Assembly: GCA_039545275.1 (NCBI GenBank) | Contig: BCHS01000002.1 | Span: 1,550,001-1,614,000 of the forward strand | DNA length: 64,000 bases | Direction of reading: 5' to 3' | Source of the DNA: Pseudomicrostroma phylloplanum | Taxonomy: Eukaryota > Basidiomycota > Exobasidiomycetes > Microstromatales | Shown: positions 33,048 to 42,747 of the stretch, one piece after another | Layout of the letters: every line of letters starts with the position of its first letter | Numbering within the stretch: the stretch's first letter is position 1 | Notes under the pieces: model-generated | What the model was told of the DNA's origin: nothing | The model's input: only the letters and a program-made list of their open reading frames with translations | The model's database searches: none | Translations under genes and position numbers: made by a program

Positions 33048-33543
33048 CTGCAAATCCTTCTGAAGCCAGGATTGGGGAGGTGTGAAGCTTTGCTTTGTCG
33101 TGGAGGTCACGGTGGGAAGAAGGTCAGGGTCAGGCCCTCTTTCCGTGCAACATTTTTGGCCAAGGGGCTGCCGGCACTGCTCGCGCCTGGGCACGCTCTC
33201 CTGCTTCCTCCAGTCTGCCAAGAGTGATTCCTACCGGTAGAAGCTTCACTTCGCATGCCCTAGATAATCATGATTCTTCAAAACAATCTCATTGCTTTTG
33301 ATGTGTGTGTGTGTGTGAGAAAGTCTGCGCAGCATGGCACAGGGTGCGAGGTGTCGGCATGCGACGAGACAGGATGATGATAGTGGAAAGAGTACATTAC
33401 ACTGAAGACTATATCAGAAAGGTAGAAGCGTAGAAGGCGGCACAGGTATGTTCACTGTGCATCTCTTTTGCAACCACAATCTGGTGCTTCGCAGCCGGAT
33501 GAGAAACGCTAGCAGGGACCGAGAGAAAAGCGATTTGCATCGC
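33048..33543 (-). other. Intergenic region between eS17 and Rrp8
   Basis: 496 bp holding the Rrp8 promoter and the eS17 3' UTR. Contains a (TG)n run at about 33302-33317. No coding signal. Confidence 0.5.
33302..33317 (+). repeat. (TG)n microsatellite
   Basis: About eight TG units in the eS17/Rrp8 spacer. Confidence 0.85.
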
Positions 33544-34683
33544 TTAACGTCGGGCACCGGGAACGTTCCTTCGAGGGGGACGACCAGTCTCAGCGTTGTT
33601 GTTGGTGACAGCAGTAACGGTGACGGGGATCGAGTCGAAGCCAAGGCCACGGAGCATCTCCTTGGTCTCGACGTCCACCTCGAGAGGGTTGACGGAAGTG
33701 TCCAGGGCAGAGACCTCGGGGACGTATTGGTCCTAGAAGTGGAATTGTGAGAATAGAAGAGGTCAGCAGAGGTTCTCTCGTCGCAAATGCTCGATCATCC
33801 TTTCCACAGCATGTACCACCCCGTGGTAGTGCCTCTGCGCAAAGAAAGTCGGTGCCGGACCCGTGGCCACTGGACACCTCATTGCTCCCCATAGCCATCG
33901 AAGGAAGGACTTGCGCCGACCATCCGACCAGCACTCCCAATATCCTGGCTGTCTGCCCGTACTGCTTCTCTTTCCCCCTCCATCCCTGCCGCCATGCAAT
34001 GCAAACGTCTGCTCACCTTGCGCTCACGCTCCTCCTCCTGCAGCTTGAAGGAGATACCACGGACGGGTCCCTTCTGAATTCGCTTCATGAGGTGGGTGGT
34101 GAAACCAGCAATCTTGTTGCGGAGACGCTTGGAAGGGATGATGGCGACCTCATCGATGACCTTCTTGTTGGTGTGGAAGTCGACCGGGTTGAGACGAGGG
34201 TAGTACTTCTCGATCAGGACGCGAGCAGCTCGCTTGGTAGTCTTGGTACGAACGCGACCCTAGAGTGAGAGACGGTGAATATATGAGTCAGTACATCATC
34301 TCCATACTCAGATTGGCGTAGCCGCTCCAGTCTGCTCCCTCTTTCCAGCGTCGTAGGCTTGAGGCAAATGACTACTACAGTCAAGTACCACTGTCCGGAC
34401 CTTTCCCCGCAGCCACTGCCCTGATCATGCTTCCACTGCCCGTCTGTGGTCGTGACATCTCTCACACCAGCCAAGCGGCTCGGCCCTAGAGAGCATGGCA
34501 CAACCCTTCCCTCCTCAATAGTAGCCTGTCTCGTTCGTCCGCCTTTCCTTCTCATCGCAGAGGGCTGCCCTTTCCTGCCGGTCTACCTCCGAGGCAGGGG
34601 GTCCCCTGCGACTCTTCCAGCTTCAACGACGAGTGCGTTGATTGGTTCCTGCTGCGACGTGTCTGCCGTGCGATATTCACCAT
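33544..34683 (-). CDS. RPS17: 40S ribosomal protein eS17
   Basis: Small-subunit ribosomal protein. Exons 34681-34683 (only the ATG), 34017-34259 and 33544-33732; introns are 421 and 284 bp, much longer than those of most neighbours. The product is 144 residues: M, then [84 protein letters not shown], and a [13 protein letters not shown] tail. The single-codon first exon is inferred because exon 2 starts exactly at the conserved second residue Gly and the only nearby ATG with a following donor (GTGAAT) is at 34683. It is head-to-head with uS8. The first donor is weaker than the GTGAGT used elsewhere. Confidence 0.88.
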
Positions 34684-35398
34684 GATGTGTGGTTGTGTGT
34701 GAGGTTGATTAAGAGGTGGTGTAGAGGGAGTCTTGGTGGTTGGCAGGCAGGGAGGGTCGAAATAATCGCAGTCCCTTGGCTTCGTTCGCTCTCGCCGGGC
34801 GGAGGGGCAGCCAGGCGTGGGGGCGCAGGTGGGCGGCTGCGAGCGGCGTCGATTTTGCCGGAGCGAAGTGCGCGCGGTGGTGGCTCAGGCCAAAATTCAG
34901 AGTGCAGCCTCGCTCCGCCTGCGTCGCCCCGCCAAGGCGTGCAACAGTCAAGTCTTCTCGCACGTCGTTAACGCTTGTCCTACCATACACCACCACCACC
35001 ACCTCCTCCTCATCACAAACTCCCTTCAGGTTAGTATCAGCATCAAAGGGAAATGCTGCTCTCGTCAATGGGAAGATAGCGGTGCCGAGTCAAGGCAGGG
35101 GCGAGGTCTCTCGCCGTCGCCATATATCCGTCCTCCACGGCATTATCCATCTCGATCCTCACTCATGTTCGCCTGCCTCGATGGAAGACAAGAGGCTGTG
35201 CCTTGCGACCTTCATCTGAGCATGGCTCTTCAACGCCGAAGAAGGGATCTTTAGGCGGGGGCATTCGATGATGGGGATGGCGGATTGTTCAAATTATAGG
35301 TTGGCTGGGTAGAACAGTGAGCTAACACGTATGCTTTGCTGTACCTGCCCGGTTTTATAGGTCTTCTTTCCGAGAAGCTTTCCTATACAACCGTCAAT
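34684..35398. promoter_or_regulatory. Shared divergent promoter region of eS17 and uS8
   Basis: About 715 bp between two ribosomal protein genes that run away from each other, so it should hold both promoters and the 5' UTRs. A (CAC)n/CTC-rich stretch lies at about 34985-35010. I see no telobox or Rap1-like site. Confidence 0.55.
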
Positions 35399-36374
35399 AG
35401 TGAGTACTCGCTGTAGTCATGGCGTCGAGCTGAGTGGGGCCAACGGGACTGACCATACCGCCCCTTGTCCCTCCTCGACACCTCCTCTTATAGTGGTCCG
35501 CATCTCTGTTCTCGTGAGTAGAGTCGTTTGAGGCTATATGAGTCAGTTGTAGAAACACCCTACTCACGCCTTTCCCCACCCTGCTACCGAACTCTCCACA
35601 GAACGACTGCCTGCAGTCCATCGTCAACGCTGAGCGAAAGGGCAAGCGTCAGGTGCTCGTCCGACCTTCCTCGAAGGTCGTCGTCAAGTTCCTCTCTTGC
35701 ATGCAGAAGCACGGTGAGTACCAGTGCCCCGACGAGTGGATCAGACCGAATATACTGCCATCGAGAGGCCGAAGCGGAGGAGAGCTTGCGAACTTCCCGG
35801 GACTGCCCTGTGCGGGCATCCCTTCCCCAACTCGGGCTTATAACTAGTGGAGATACGGCTCTCGCTCCCACCGATTTCCACCTTTAAGGGTCCGAGAAAT
35901 CGACTTTCGCCTCGCCCGTGTCGTCCTTCACTCTTTGTCGGCTCTGTGGTAGACGTCGCTTGCCGGTGCTCTTGCTACAACCTCAGGCCCAGAGAGATCT
36001 CGATACGGCTGGTGACACACCCTAGCACGAGGCAGACCGTCGCCTTGGATGCATTCTTTCAATACGGAGACCACGATGACTGACTCATCGACCTTCTTGG
36101 TTTGCGTACTTCAGGCTACATCGGCGAGTTCGAGATCATCGACGACCACCGTGCCGGCAAGATCGTCATTCAGCTCCTCGGCCGGGTGAACAAGTGCGCC
36201 TGCATCTCCCCCAGGTACAACGTGCCTCTGGGCAAGCTCGAGTCTATCGTGTCGCAACTGCTGCCCGCCCGTTCTTTCGGCTACGTCGTTCTGACCACCT
36301 CGGCTGGTATCATGGACCACGAGGAGGCCAGGAGGAAGCACGCCGGTGGAAAGATCCTCGGTTTCTTCTACTAA
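35399..36374 (+). CDS. RPS22: 40S ribosomal protein uS8 (Rps22/S15A)
   Basis: Small-subunit ribosomal protein of 130 residues, the exact family length. Exons: 35399 (only the A of the start codon, after a 5' UTR), 35494-35513 (20 nt), 35602-35713 and 36115-36374. The first intron (donor ATA|GTGAGT, acceptor TATAG) splits the initiator ATG between A and TG. The joined sequence is [59 protein letters not shown] and [21 protein letters not shown], ending KILGFFY. No unsplit ATG gives this N-terminus. The third intron is 401 bp, long for this window. The protein call is certain; the split start codon is inferred from frame and splice consensus. Confidence 0.93.
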
Positions 36375-36623
36375 ACACATCGCTTGCACCATGCTTGCCC
36401 GTTGCCTAGTAGACTTTACCCAAAACGTTGTCAGGCTGGTTGGTGATGCCTAGCACTCTGCCTCGCCATCCTACCCTGCAACTCTTTGTACTTGTTCTCG
36501 CTCTTCACCATTCTCTGTCACATCAGGTGGTACTGCTTCCAATCAGACATTGAACACTAGCATATCACACTCTTGTGAAGTTTGTTCTCGGCTTCGCTGC
36601 CCTGCGTTAATGCTGCCGTGTCC

Positions 36624-38143
36624 TTACCAGCCTTTGCTCTCCACGAACCCCTCTAGTCTATTGTACAGCAGGAAGATGAGAGCGCTACTGGGTCCACTAC
36701 GAAGGCAAGTGATGCCACAGCCGGCATACAGACCTGCCAGCCCTCGCGTGGTGTAGATTCGGCGCAGCGTGGCCATGAAGGACGAGGGCTTGGTGCCTGC
36801 TGGGGAGAGCTCGGCCTCTGTCTGGATGGTGGACTTGACAGAGTCGGCCTATCAGGGGAATCGGGAAAGTAGAGAGGTTGAGCTTGTGGTCGTGCTTGCC
36901 TAATCAGAGAGCTTTACGCTGCTCGCCCTCTTTACTCACAGGGAACAGAACGACATTGTAGCTCACGCCGGCCAATGCGCCTGCGACGACGAGCTGCCAA
37001 GACTTGAGCTCACTGCTGGTCCCTACCTGTTCGCCATTTCCTGCTCCTCCCTCTTTCAGACGCTCTCGCCGCCGCAGGAACCATCTCGATGTGCTCTCAA
37101 AGGCAAGGAACCAAGCCATGCCTCCACCTGTCTCCCTCAGGAGTGTCCCCGTCTGGCCCAGCCACAGCCCCCTGATCCCATCCTTTCGCAGTGCTTCTCT
37201 TACAAGCGCGACTGGGCCCGGAAGAGCACGCCGGGCAGAGTTGAGCGCCTCGACCATGGGTGGGCCGGTCGTACTGCCCGTGGCCTCGCGAGCGAGGATG
37301 GCCGCTTCGGCCGAGATCATCTGGACTTGCATGCGGCACTTGATGAGCTCGATGGGCGTGAGAACAAAGGAGGTGACTGCGCCTGCGCCGGCTGCTGCGA
37401 TGGCTAGCTGTGGGAGAGACAGGGGCGTCTCCGAAGTAGACGTGGCAGAGGAGGCAGCTTCTCCCTCAGATGGATCTCTGAGCTGCGCCTTCGCATTGCC
37501 GTCTCCATTGAACCTCCTGATCTGACCCTGTAGAGCATTGTACGTGAAGAAGAGCGTCGCGTTCTCGAGCGTGGCACCCACGATGGGCATCGAGAGCCCC
37601 CGAAATAGACCTATCAGCCCTTCCTTCTTGACTGTCAGGCGGAAGGCGTCGAAGGCGCCGTTGTAGAGGGTGCCCTTCGGCCTGCCTTGACCGGGGCCGG
37701 GATCTGAGAAGGGCTGCGTTTGAAGGCGAACCTTGATCAGATCGCTGGCAGAGTGAGACGAGAGATGGCGAAGCGAGTCAGTAGCCGGATAAGGAAAGCT
37801 CGGAAGTCCAAAGTAGGCACGAGACTCACAAGGGATGCTCAAAGACCTTTGCTACCATGCCGGCAATGCTGCCGAAGAGGATGTCCTTCGTAGCTCTACT
37901 CAGCTTCTTCTGCTCCGCCTTGGACTTCCCCGTCGACTCTAGCAAGACTTCCTCGTTCGGCGCATGTACCTTCCATGAGCGAGCTAGAGGCCCCGAAGCT
38001 GGGACTGGCGGCCTGATAGCTTGCCTAGTGCTGCATGAAGGACGAGTGGATGAGGTCGATGCCAGGGTAGCTGTGCTGCCGTAATGCGACGAGGGGCTGG
38101 AGCGCTCAGCACCCCCTGGGCAGTATGCTGCTGACCATGACAT
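36624..38143 (-). CDS. Mitochondrial carrier, ornithine transporter type (Ort1/Arg-13)
   Basis: Inner-membrane SLC25 carrier, best matched to fungal ornithine/arginine carriers. Exons 37830-38143, 36940-37744 and 36624-36848 join in phase to about 447 residues. Three repeats are visible: [47 protein letters not shown]; and SYNVVLFPADSVKSTIQTE. Each carries the PxD/ExxKxxxQ carrier signature. GLSMPIVGATLENATLFFTYN and GQTGTLLRETGGGMAWF match Ort1 blocks. About 80 Ser/Pro-rich residues precede the first repeat, and a long loop separates helices, so it is larger than yeast Ort1 (292). The start is the first ATG of exon 1; a further upstream exon cannot be excluded. It is convergent with uS8. Confidence 0.87.
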
Positions 38144-38575
38144 GAGTACGGAGTCAGGATGCAATTAGAGACTGCTCCAAAAGGATTGAGCCGCGGGATC
38201 AAGCAGGAGGATAGACGCAGAGAAGCAATGGCTGATGGAGGGCAGTGAGAGTGGAAGAAGGGGCCCGGATAAGAAGATCTCAATTTTGATTTCCGGCCAA
38301 CTCCGCCAGGGTGCATGATTGAGCGACCGTGAGGGTGTCTGTCTGATTGTCTGTCTGCGGATGAGCGTGTTAGTCGAGAGTCAAAGCGAGATCATCTGGA
38401 TGACATGTATTTCAGAGGTATGGCAAGACAAGCGACAAGTGTGGTTGGGTATATGCATCTGGATGTCAAAGGTCTTTGGACCTTGAGCTCACAATGAGAC
38501 GCGCTTTGCGGGGTACTAAGAGCTGGTAGCCAGCGGGGGCGAAACGATGATGAGTCTATTGGTGAGGAAGCGACC
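38144..38575 (-). other. Intergenic region between Ort1-like carrier and zinc-finger gene
   Basis: 432 bp on the minus strand between the zinc-finger gene stop and the carrier start. A TCTGTCTG-type short repeat lies near 38337-38357. No gene seen. Confidence 0.45.
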
Positions 38576-39969
38576 CTACTCAGCGGGCTCATTCTTGACT
38601 CGTCCGGACTTGCGACCCGGAGCACGAGCAGGAGCTGGCGCTTCTTCAGCGTCTTCCGATTTGACTACCTTGGCTCGCTTCCTGCCGTTTGATCCAGTGC
38701 CATTGCCATTGGACGCAGCAGACGCTGCAGCATCCGACTTCTTGGGTCTGCCCCTCTTGCGGGGCTGGGGCGCGACAGCTTCCTCTTCTCCGTGTTCGGT
38801 GTCTTCAGTCTTAGCCTCGACAGGGGCTGGTGTAGATTTGACCTCTTCGGGTACCTCGGCTTTGATACCTCGCCTGTTCTTCTTGGCTGGCATGACTTCT
38901 TCAGCAGCTGACTCGTCTTCCTCCTCAGTGTTACTGAGGTCACTGGATTCCTCGCGTACAGCGGGCTTGCGCGCCTTTCTGGCAGGTGGACCGCTTCGCT
39001 TAGTCACCGAAGCCCTACCCTTCTTTTTGGTCTTGGGTTTCTTGTCCTCCTCTGAATCGTCCGCCGCCATCTCTTCCTCCATCTCCTTTTCGAGATCGAT
39101 GTCTTCCTCTTCTTCCTCTGAGATTTCCGAATCTTCCTCTTCCTCGGACTCAACCTTGGCCTTTGACTTGCGCCCTCGCTTCGCAGGCGCCTTCTTGGCT
39201 GGCGCTTTCTTGGCCGGAGCCTTGTTGACCGGAGCTTTGTTGACCGGAGCCTTCTTCACAGCTGCCTTTTTCTTGTTAGGTGTCTGACTCGACTCTGCAA
39301 CCTCTTCTTTTGCAGGGGGCTCTTCCTCCTCCTCTTCCTCGCTCTCATCCTCGCTAGAGACGTAGTCGATACCCTTCTTCTCGCACTCAGCCATCTTCTT
39401 GGATCTCTTCTTCTCCCTCGCCTTGGCTCTGTCTTCCTTGGCCTTCAGCTTTACCTCTGCGTCCCACTGGACACGCAACCTGACAAACGGGAGTCGAAGA
39501 AGCAGTTGTATTCAGCACGTTGTACGAGTCGAGAGCGGCACGCCAATCTGCCTTTTGCACTCACTCTGCTGGCACCTCATCGCGATCGACTTCGTCATCC
39601 TGGAAGGCTTCGGCAAATTTGTCCTGATCTTCTTCCTTGAGCTCATCCCAACCGTCCAGATCGACGGGATCATCGCCAATCTCCTTTTTGATGTTCTTGA
39701 AGACCAGTGGAGTGCAGCAATACCAATGTCGATACTTGAACCACTGCCTGTCTTGATTGGTGACGAGGGCACCGATTCGCATCTCCCCCTTTCCTATTTT
39801 GAATTTGGTCCCACAAGGGAACTGGAGTCCAGCAGACGAGATGACAGACGCGGTCAGGTCAGCATGACGAGCCGTGCAGAGGGTCTACTATGCGCATTCA
39901 ATGGTGGCAGCTCACCGATCCGTTGCAGGCAGACCTGCCCGACGATGCGTACTCGATGCGGTACGGCAT
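38576..39969 (-). CDS. PARP-type zinc-finger protein with basic/acidic tail
   Basis: Likely nuclear DNA-nick-binding protein. Exons 39916-39969, 39565-39821 and 38576-39479, phases agree, about 404 residues. Residues 1-90 form a PARP-type zinc finger: PYRIEYASSGRSACNGSFPC, FKIGKGEMRIGALV, then WFKYRHWYCCTPLVF; candidate Zn ligands are Cys15, Cys21, His50 and Cys53. DGWDELKEEDQDKFAEAF follows, as in other fungal PARP-finger proteins. The rest is low complexity: Lys/Glu coil, a KKAP/NKAP repeat (about 39180-39260), acidic runs, and an AT-hook-like KRGRPKK. There is no PARP catalytic domain. It is divergent from the EamA transporter. Confidence 0.85.
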
Positions 39970-40186
39970 TGCGAAGTTGTCTGAGGGGGTAAAGGGTACT
40001 GAATGGAAGGATGGACAGACGAACAAGGATTCCTGGAATCCCTTTGCTTCCTCATCACGGACACGGAAAGAGGCTCACGTCTTCGCGAGGTGGAGTGGAG
40101 CGAATGACGTCCGTCGTCCGCCTGGCTTTCCGTCCGTCTGTGCGTCTGTGGCTCCGCTCCATGGGGATCCGACGCGAGGGGCGTGT

Positions 40187-40221
<35 letters not shown>

Positions 40222-40397
40222 AGCGAGACAGGCGGTAGTCACGCAGACAACTTTTCAGATTGTGGCCCGCCTTCCTCTTTCCGCTTTTCGACCTTCTTCG
40301 CACCGGCTTATCTTGGACCACTTTCCTCTTACAATTCGGACAATACCCAGACTCTGCATTCTGATCTTCACTCAATCATCTACCTGTACGAATCGTC
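39970..40397. promoter_or_regulatory. Divergent intergenic region, zinc-finger gene / EamA transporter
   Basis: 428 bp containing both promoters and a tetranucleotide repeat (separate entry). ORFs across it are translations of the repeat and are not credible. Confidence 0.5.
40187..40220 (+). repeat. (CAGG)n tetranucleotide microsatellite
   Basis: About eight and a half perfect CAGG units, about 180 bp upstream of the EamA transporter start. Confidence 0.92.
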
Positions 40398-42167
40398 ATG
40401 TCAAGGTCCCCTACACGGTCAAGGCACGGTGCTGGTGCCGCCAGGCCGTCCGCCACCGGCTCTCGCTCACGCCTTCAAGCTGATGTTCTCGCAGCAGTCC
40501 TTGGCTCTTCTCATCCTGCGCCGTCTTCCTATGCAGCGGGCTCCCACTTCTCTTCAGGCCGAGTGCCGCCTCCCGCTGGAAGGGTACAAGCGACAGATTA
40601 CCAGCCGCCGCCGTCACCGCTGGTACGGCCTTCATCCCCAGACGCCGCGTCAGTACAACATCACGGATCGCAAGCGAGCCTTTCTTCCCTCAATACCGAT
40701 GACGTCTACGGCTCTCAAGACGATGAGGACGAGGGCGACGGACAACAGGGACCAGATCTCAACGCAAGCACATTCTCCGTCGTTGCGCAGATGTTTGACC
40801 CAAATCTCTATCTGCATGCTCAGGAAGCCTGGAGCCAGTGGGAGGATCACAAGAGAGCAGACGAAGATCTCGATGATGAAGAGCAGGCAGCGGGAACAGA
40901 GGACGGATACGGCACAGAGTCTGTCATCTCCCGGCGTACAGAAGACATGAGCGAGAGGGCAGGCTTGATGTCGTCCTCGATTGCTGCTCGCAGGCTCTAT
41001 GGCACGATGCCTGGCGGTTCGGTGGCTGGTGGTAGCTCTCAGTATGGCCATCACATAGCAGCATCATCGCTCAGAGTGCCATCAGCCACCATTCATCACG
41101 AGGAGCCAACGATGGAAGATGCAATGAAGACGGCTGACATCGGAGGTACGCCAGGGTCTAATCTCGGTATCTTGCTGCTATGTGTCAGCCAGCTAGCATA
41201 CTCCTTGATGAACGGATTCGTCAGCCTTCTAGACGCTCTCGAAGGAGAGAAGGCCCCAGGCAGAGGTGCAGACCATCCTCCTATCAGCGCTTTCGAAATC
41301 GTCTTCGTCGAGTGTTTCATCATATGGCTCGGAGCCATCGCTGCCATGGCGGTATTCAAGACGCCATACATCCTGTTCGGCCCTCCTAAGGCACGGCTTG
41401 TCCTGATTGCCAGGGGAACGTTTGGCTTCTTGTCAACTTTGTTCCTCTACCTGTCGCTCGAGAATCTCTCGCTGTCCGACGCCACCGGCATCATCTTCTT
41501 GGGTCCACTTGTTACTGGAGTCGCAGCTGCTATTTTTCTGTCGGAGCCGTTCAGCGTCCGGGAGAGAATTGCCGGCATCGGGTCTCTGCTGGGAGTTCTT
41601 CTCATTGCTCGACCCACCGCCATCTTTGGCAGCTCAGGCGACGGAGAGGTGCCCAGTGCTCCTGGAGACACTCCGCCAATCGAAGGCGGCAACGAGTCTG
41701 AAGGTTCAGGCGGAAATCGGGTGTTCGGAGTCGTCATCGCACTTGCAGGAGTCTTCTGTCAAGCTGGAGCTTGGATTGCCCTGCGTAGTCTTGGCCGGGC
41801 TTGCTCGACCTATCACAGCATTGCCTACTTTGCCTTGTGCTCCTGGGTACTATCCCTCGCAGGGATGGTAGTCTTGCGTCAGCCATTCGTCTGGCCAAGT
41901 ACTGTGGAGGCGACTGTCGTCCTCTTCAGCGTCGGGCTGTTCTCCCTGCTCGCTCAAGTATTCCAGACACTCGGTCTGCAGAGAGAGACGGCTGCGAGGG
42001 CTGCGATGGTCAGCTACCTTCAGATCATATTCGCTACCGCATTCCAGTGCCTCGTCCTTGGCACTCCACTGGAGCTCTTGTCTGTTGTCGGCTCTATTAT
42101 GGTCCTCGCCAACGGAGCTTGGGTCGCAGCTGCCAAGAGGCCCGGCGATGCTGTGGCCGCTCACTGA
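40398..42167 (+). CDS. EamA/DMT-superfamily membrane transporter
   Basis: Intronless, 589 residues. A long Ser/Arg/Asp-rich cytosolic N-terminus (about 1-250) precedes about ten TM helices arranged as two EamA repeats. Repeat 1 runs from GILLLCVSQLAYSLMNGFVSLLD through RGTFGFLSTLFLYLSLENLSLSDATGIIFLGPLV to IAGIGSLLGVLLIARP. Repeat 2 begins FGVVIALAGVFCQAGAWIALRSL and ends QIIFATAFQCLVLGTPLELLSVVGSIMVLANG. SLSDATxIxFLxP is a common EamA signature, as in SLC35G and fungal DMT transporters. The substrate cannot be told. The loop between repeats carries a Gly/Glu-rich insert. The initiator is the first ATG after a pyrimidine-rich leader. Confidence 0.85.
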   Translation: MSRSPTRSRHGAGAARPSATGSRSRLQADVLAAVLGSSHPAPSSYAAGSHFSSGRVPPPAGRVQATDYQPPPSPLVRPSSPDAASVQHHGSQASLSSLNTDDVYGSQDDEDEGDGQQGPDLNASTFSVVAQMFDPNLYLHAQEAWSQWEDHKRADEDLDDEEQAAGTEDGYGTESVISRRTEDMSERAGLMSSSIAARRLYGTMPGGSVAGGSSQYGHHIAASSLRVPSATIHHEEPTMEDAMKTADIGGTPGSNLGILLLCVSQLAYSLMNGFVSLLDALEGEKAPGRGADHPPISAFEIVFVECFIIWLGAIAAMAVFKTPYILFGPPKARLVLIARGTFGFLSTLFLYLSLENLSLSDATGIIFLGPLVTGVAAAIFLSEPFSVRERIAGIGSLLGVLLIARPTAIFGSSGDGEVPSAPGDTPPIEGGNESEGSGGNRVFGVVIALAGVFCQAGAWIALRSLGRACSTYHSIAYFALCSWVLSLAGMVVLRQPFVWPSTVEATVVLFSVGLFSLLAQVFQTLGLQRETAARAAMVSYLQIIFATAFQCLVLGTPLELLSVVGSIMVLANGAWVAAAKRPGDAVAAH

Positions 42168-42747
42168 GAGCTGAGGTTCTACGGTGCTCCCTACCTGTTT
42201 GCACTGTGCAGACCAAAGAAGACAGGAGAATCTCCAGTTATCGCTCCCACTGCTGCCCTGTTTTGCTCTAGATTGGAGGATCAGCTTGCAATGCACCCGT
42301 TGCTTGACAGAGGAAGCACCACTCTGCCAGACATCCGCCCGCCATAGCTGGGAGCTGTCGTGTGAGCGCCTCGCAACGCGAGATGGAGCGCGCGACTGCA
42401 TGCATGTCGGAAGCCGGAAGGCACCAACGCTTCGGCCAGCTCGCTCACCTCGAGAAGAAAGTAGCACCTACCCCCTCGCCTCGCCTCCCACCTCCCACCT
42501 CACACGTTTCTCGCCACTACTCTCATCCATACTGTCAATCATACTATCAAAGCCAGCATAGCATCTTCCTCCTCTTTGCATCTGCTCCGTCTCTCCACCT
42601 TTCACCGGCAAATATTCTTTGTTCGGTCGACAATTAATCTAGCACTCTCAGCCCACCAGCCTCATCTCCACCCCTCACACCCTTCCACGACGCTTCCCGT
42701 CTTCCTCGGCCTTAGCATCAATCTCTCTCCCCTTTCCATCCCGTGAA
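42168..42747 (+). other. Intergenic region between EamA transporter and Tudor-SN
   Basis: 580 bp, CT-rich toward the Tudor-SN start as in many fungal promoters. No coding or RNA feature seen. Confidence 0.5.

Noticed and set aside
33048..33221. 58-residue N-terminal extension of Rrp8 from the ATG at 33221
   Set aside because: The extra text has no family character and is Arg/Gln/Pro-rich; the next Met begins a better-looking N-terminus.
34265..34300. C/D-box snoRNA in the eS17 intron
   Set aside because: A GATGATG and a CTGA occur on the minus strand but too close together, with no second box pair or terminal stem.
35714..36114. snoRNA in the long uS8 intron
   Set aside because: RPS22 introns host snoRNAs in some yeasts, but I could not find a proper C/D or H/ACA arrangement here.
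40183..40950. 255-residue open frame overlapping the EamA transporter start
   Set aside because: Begins in the CAGG repeat and runs in another frame of a well-supported gene; a shadow.
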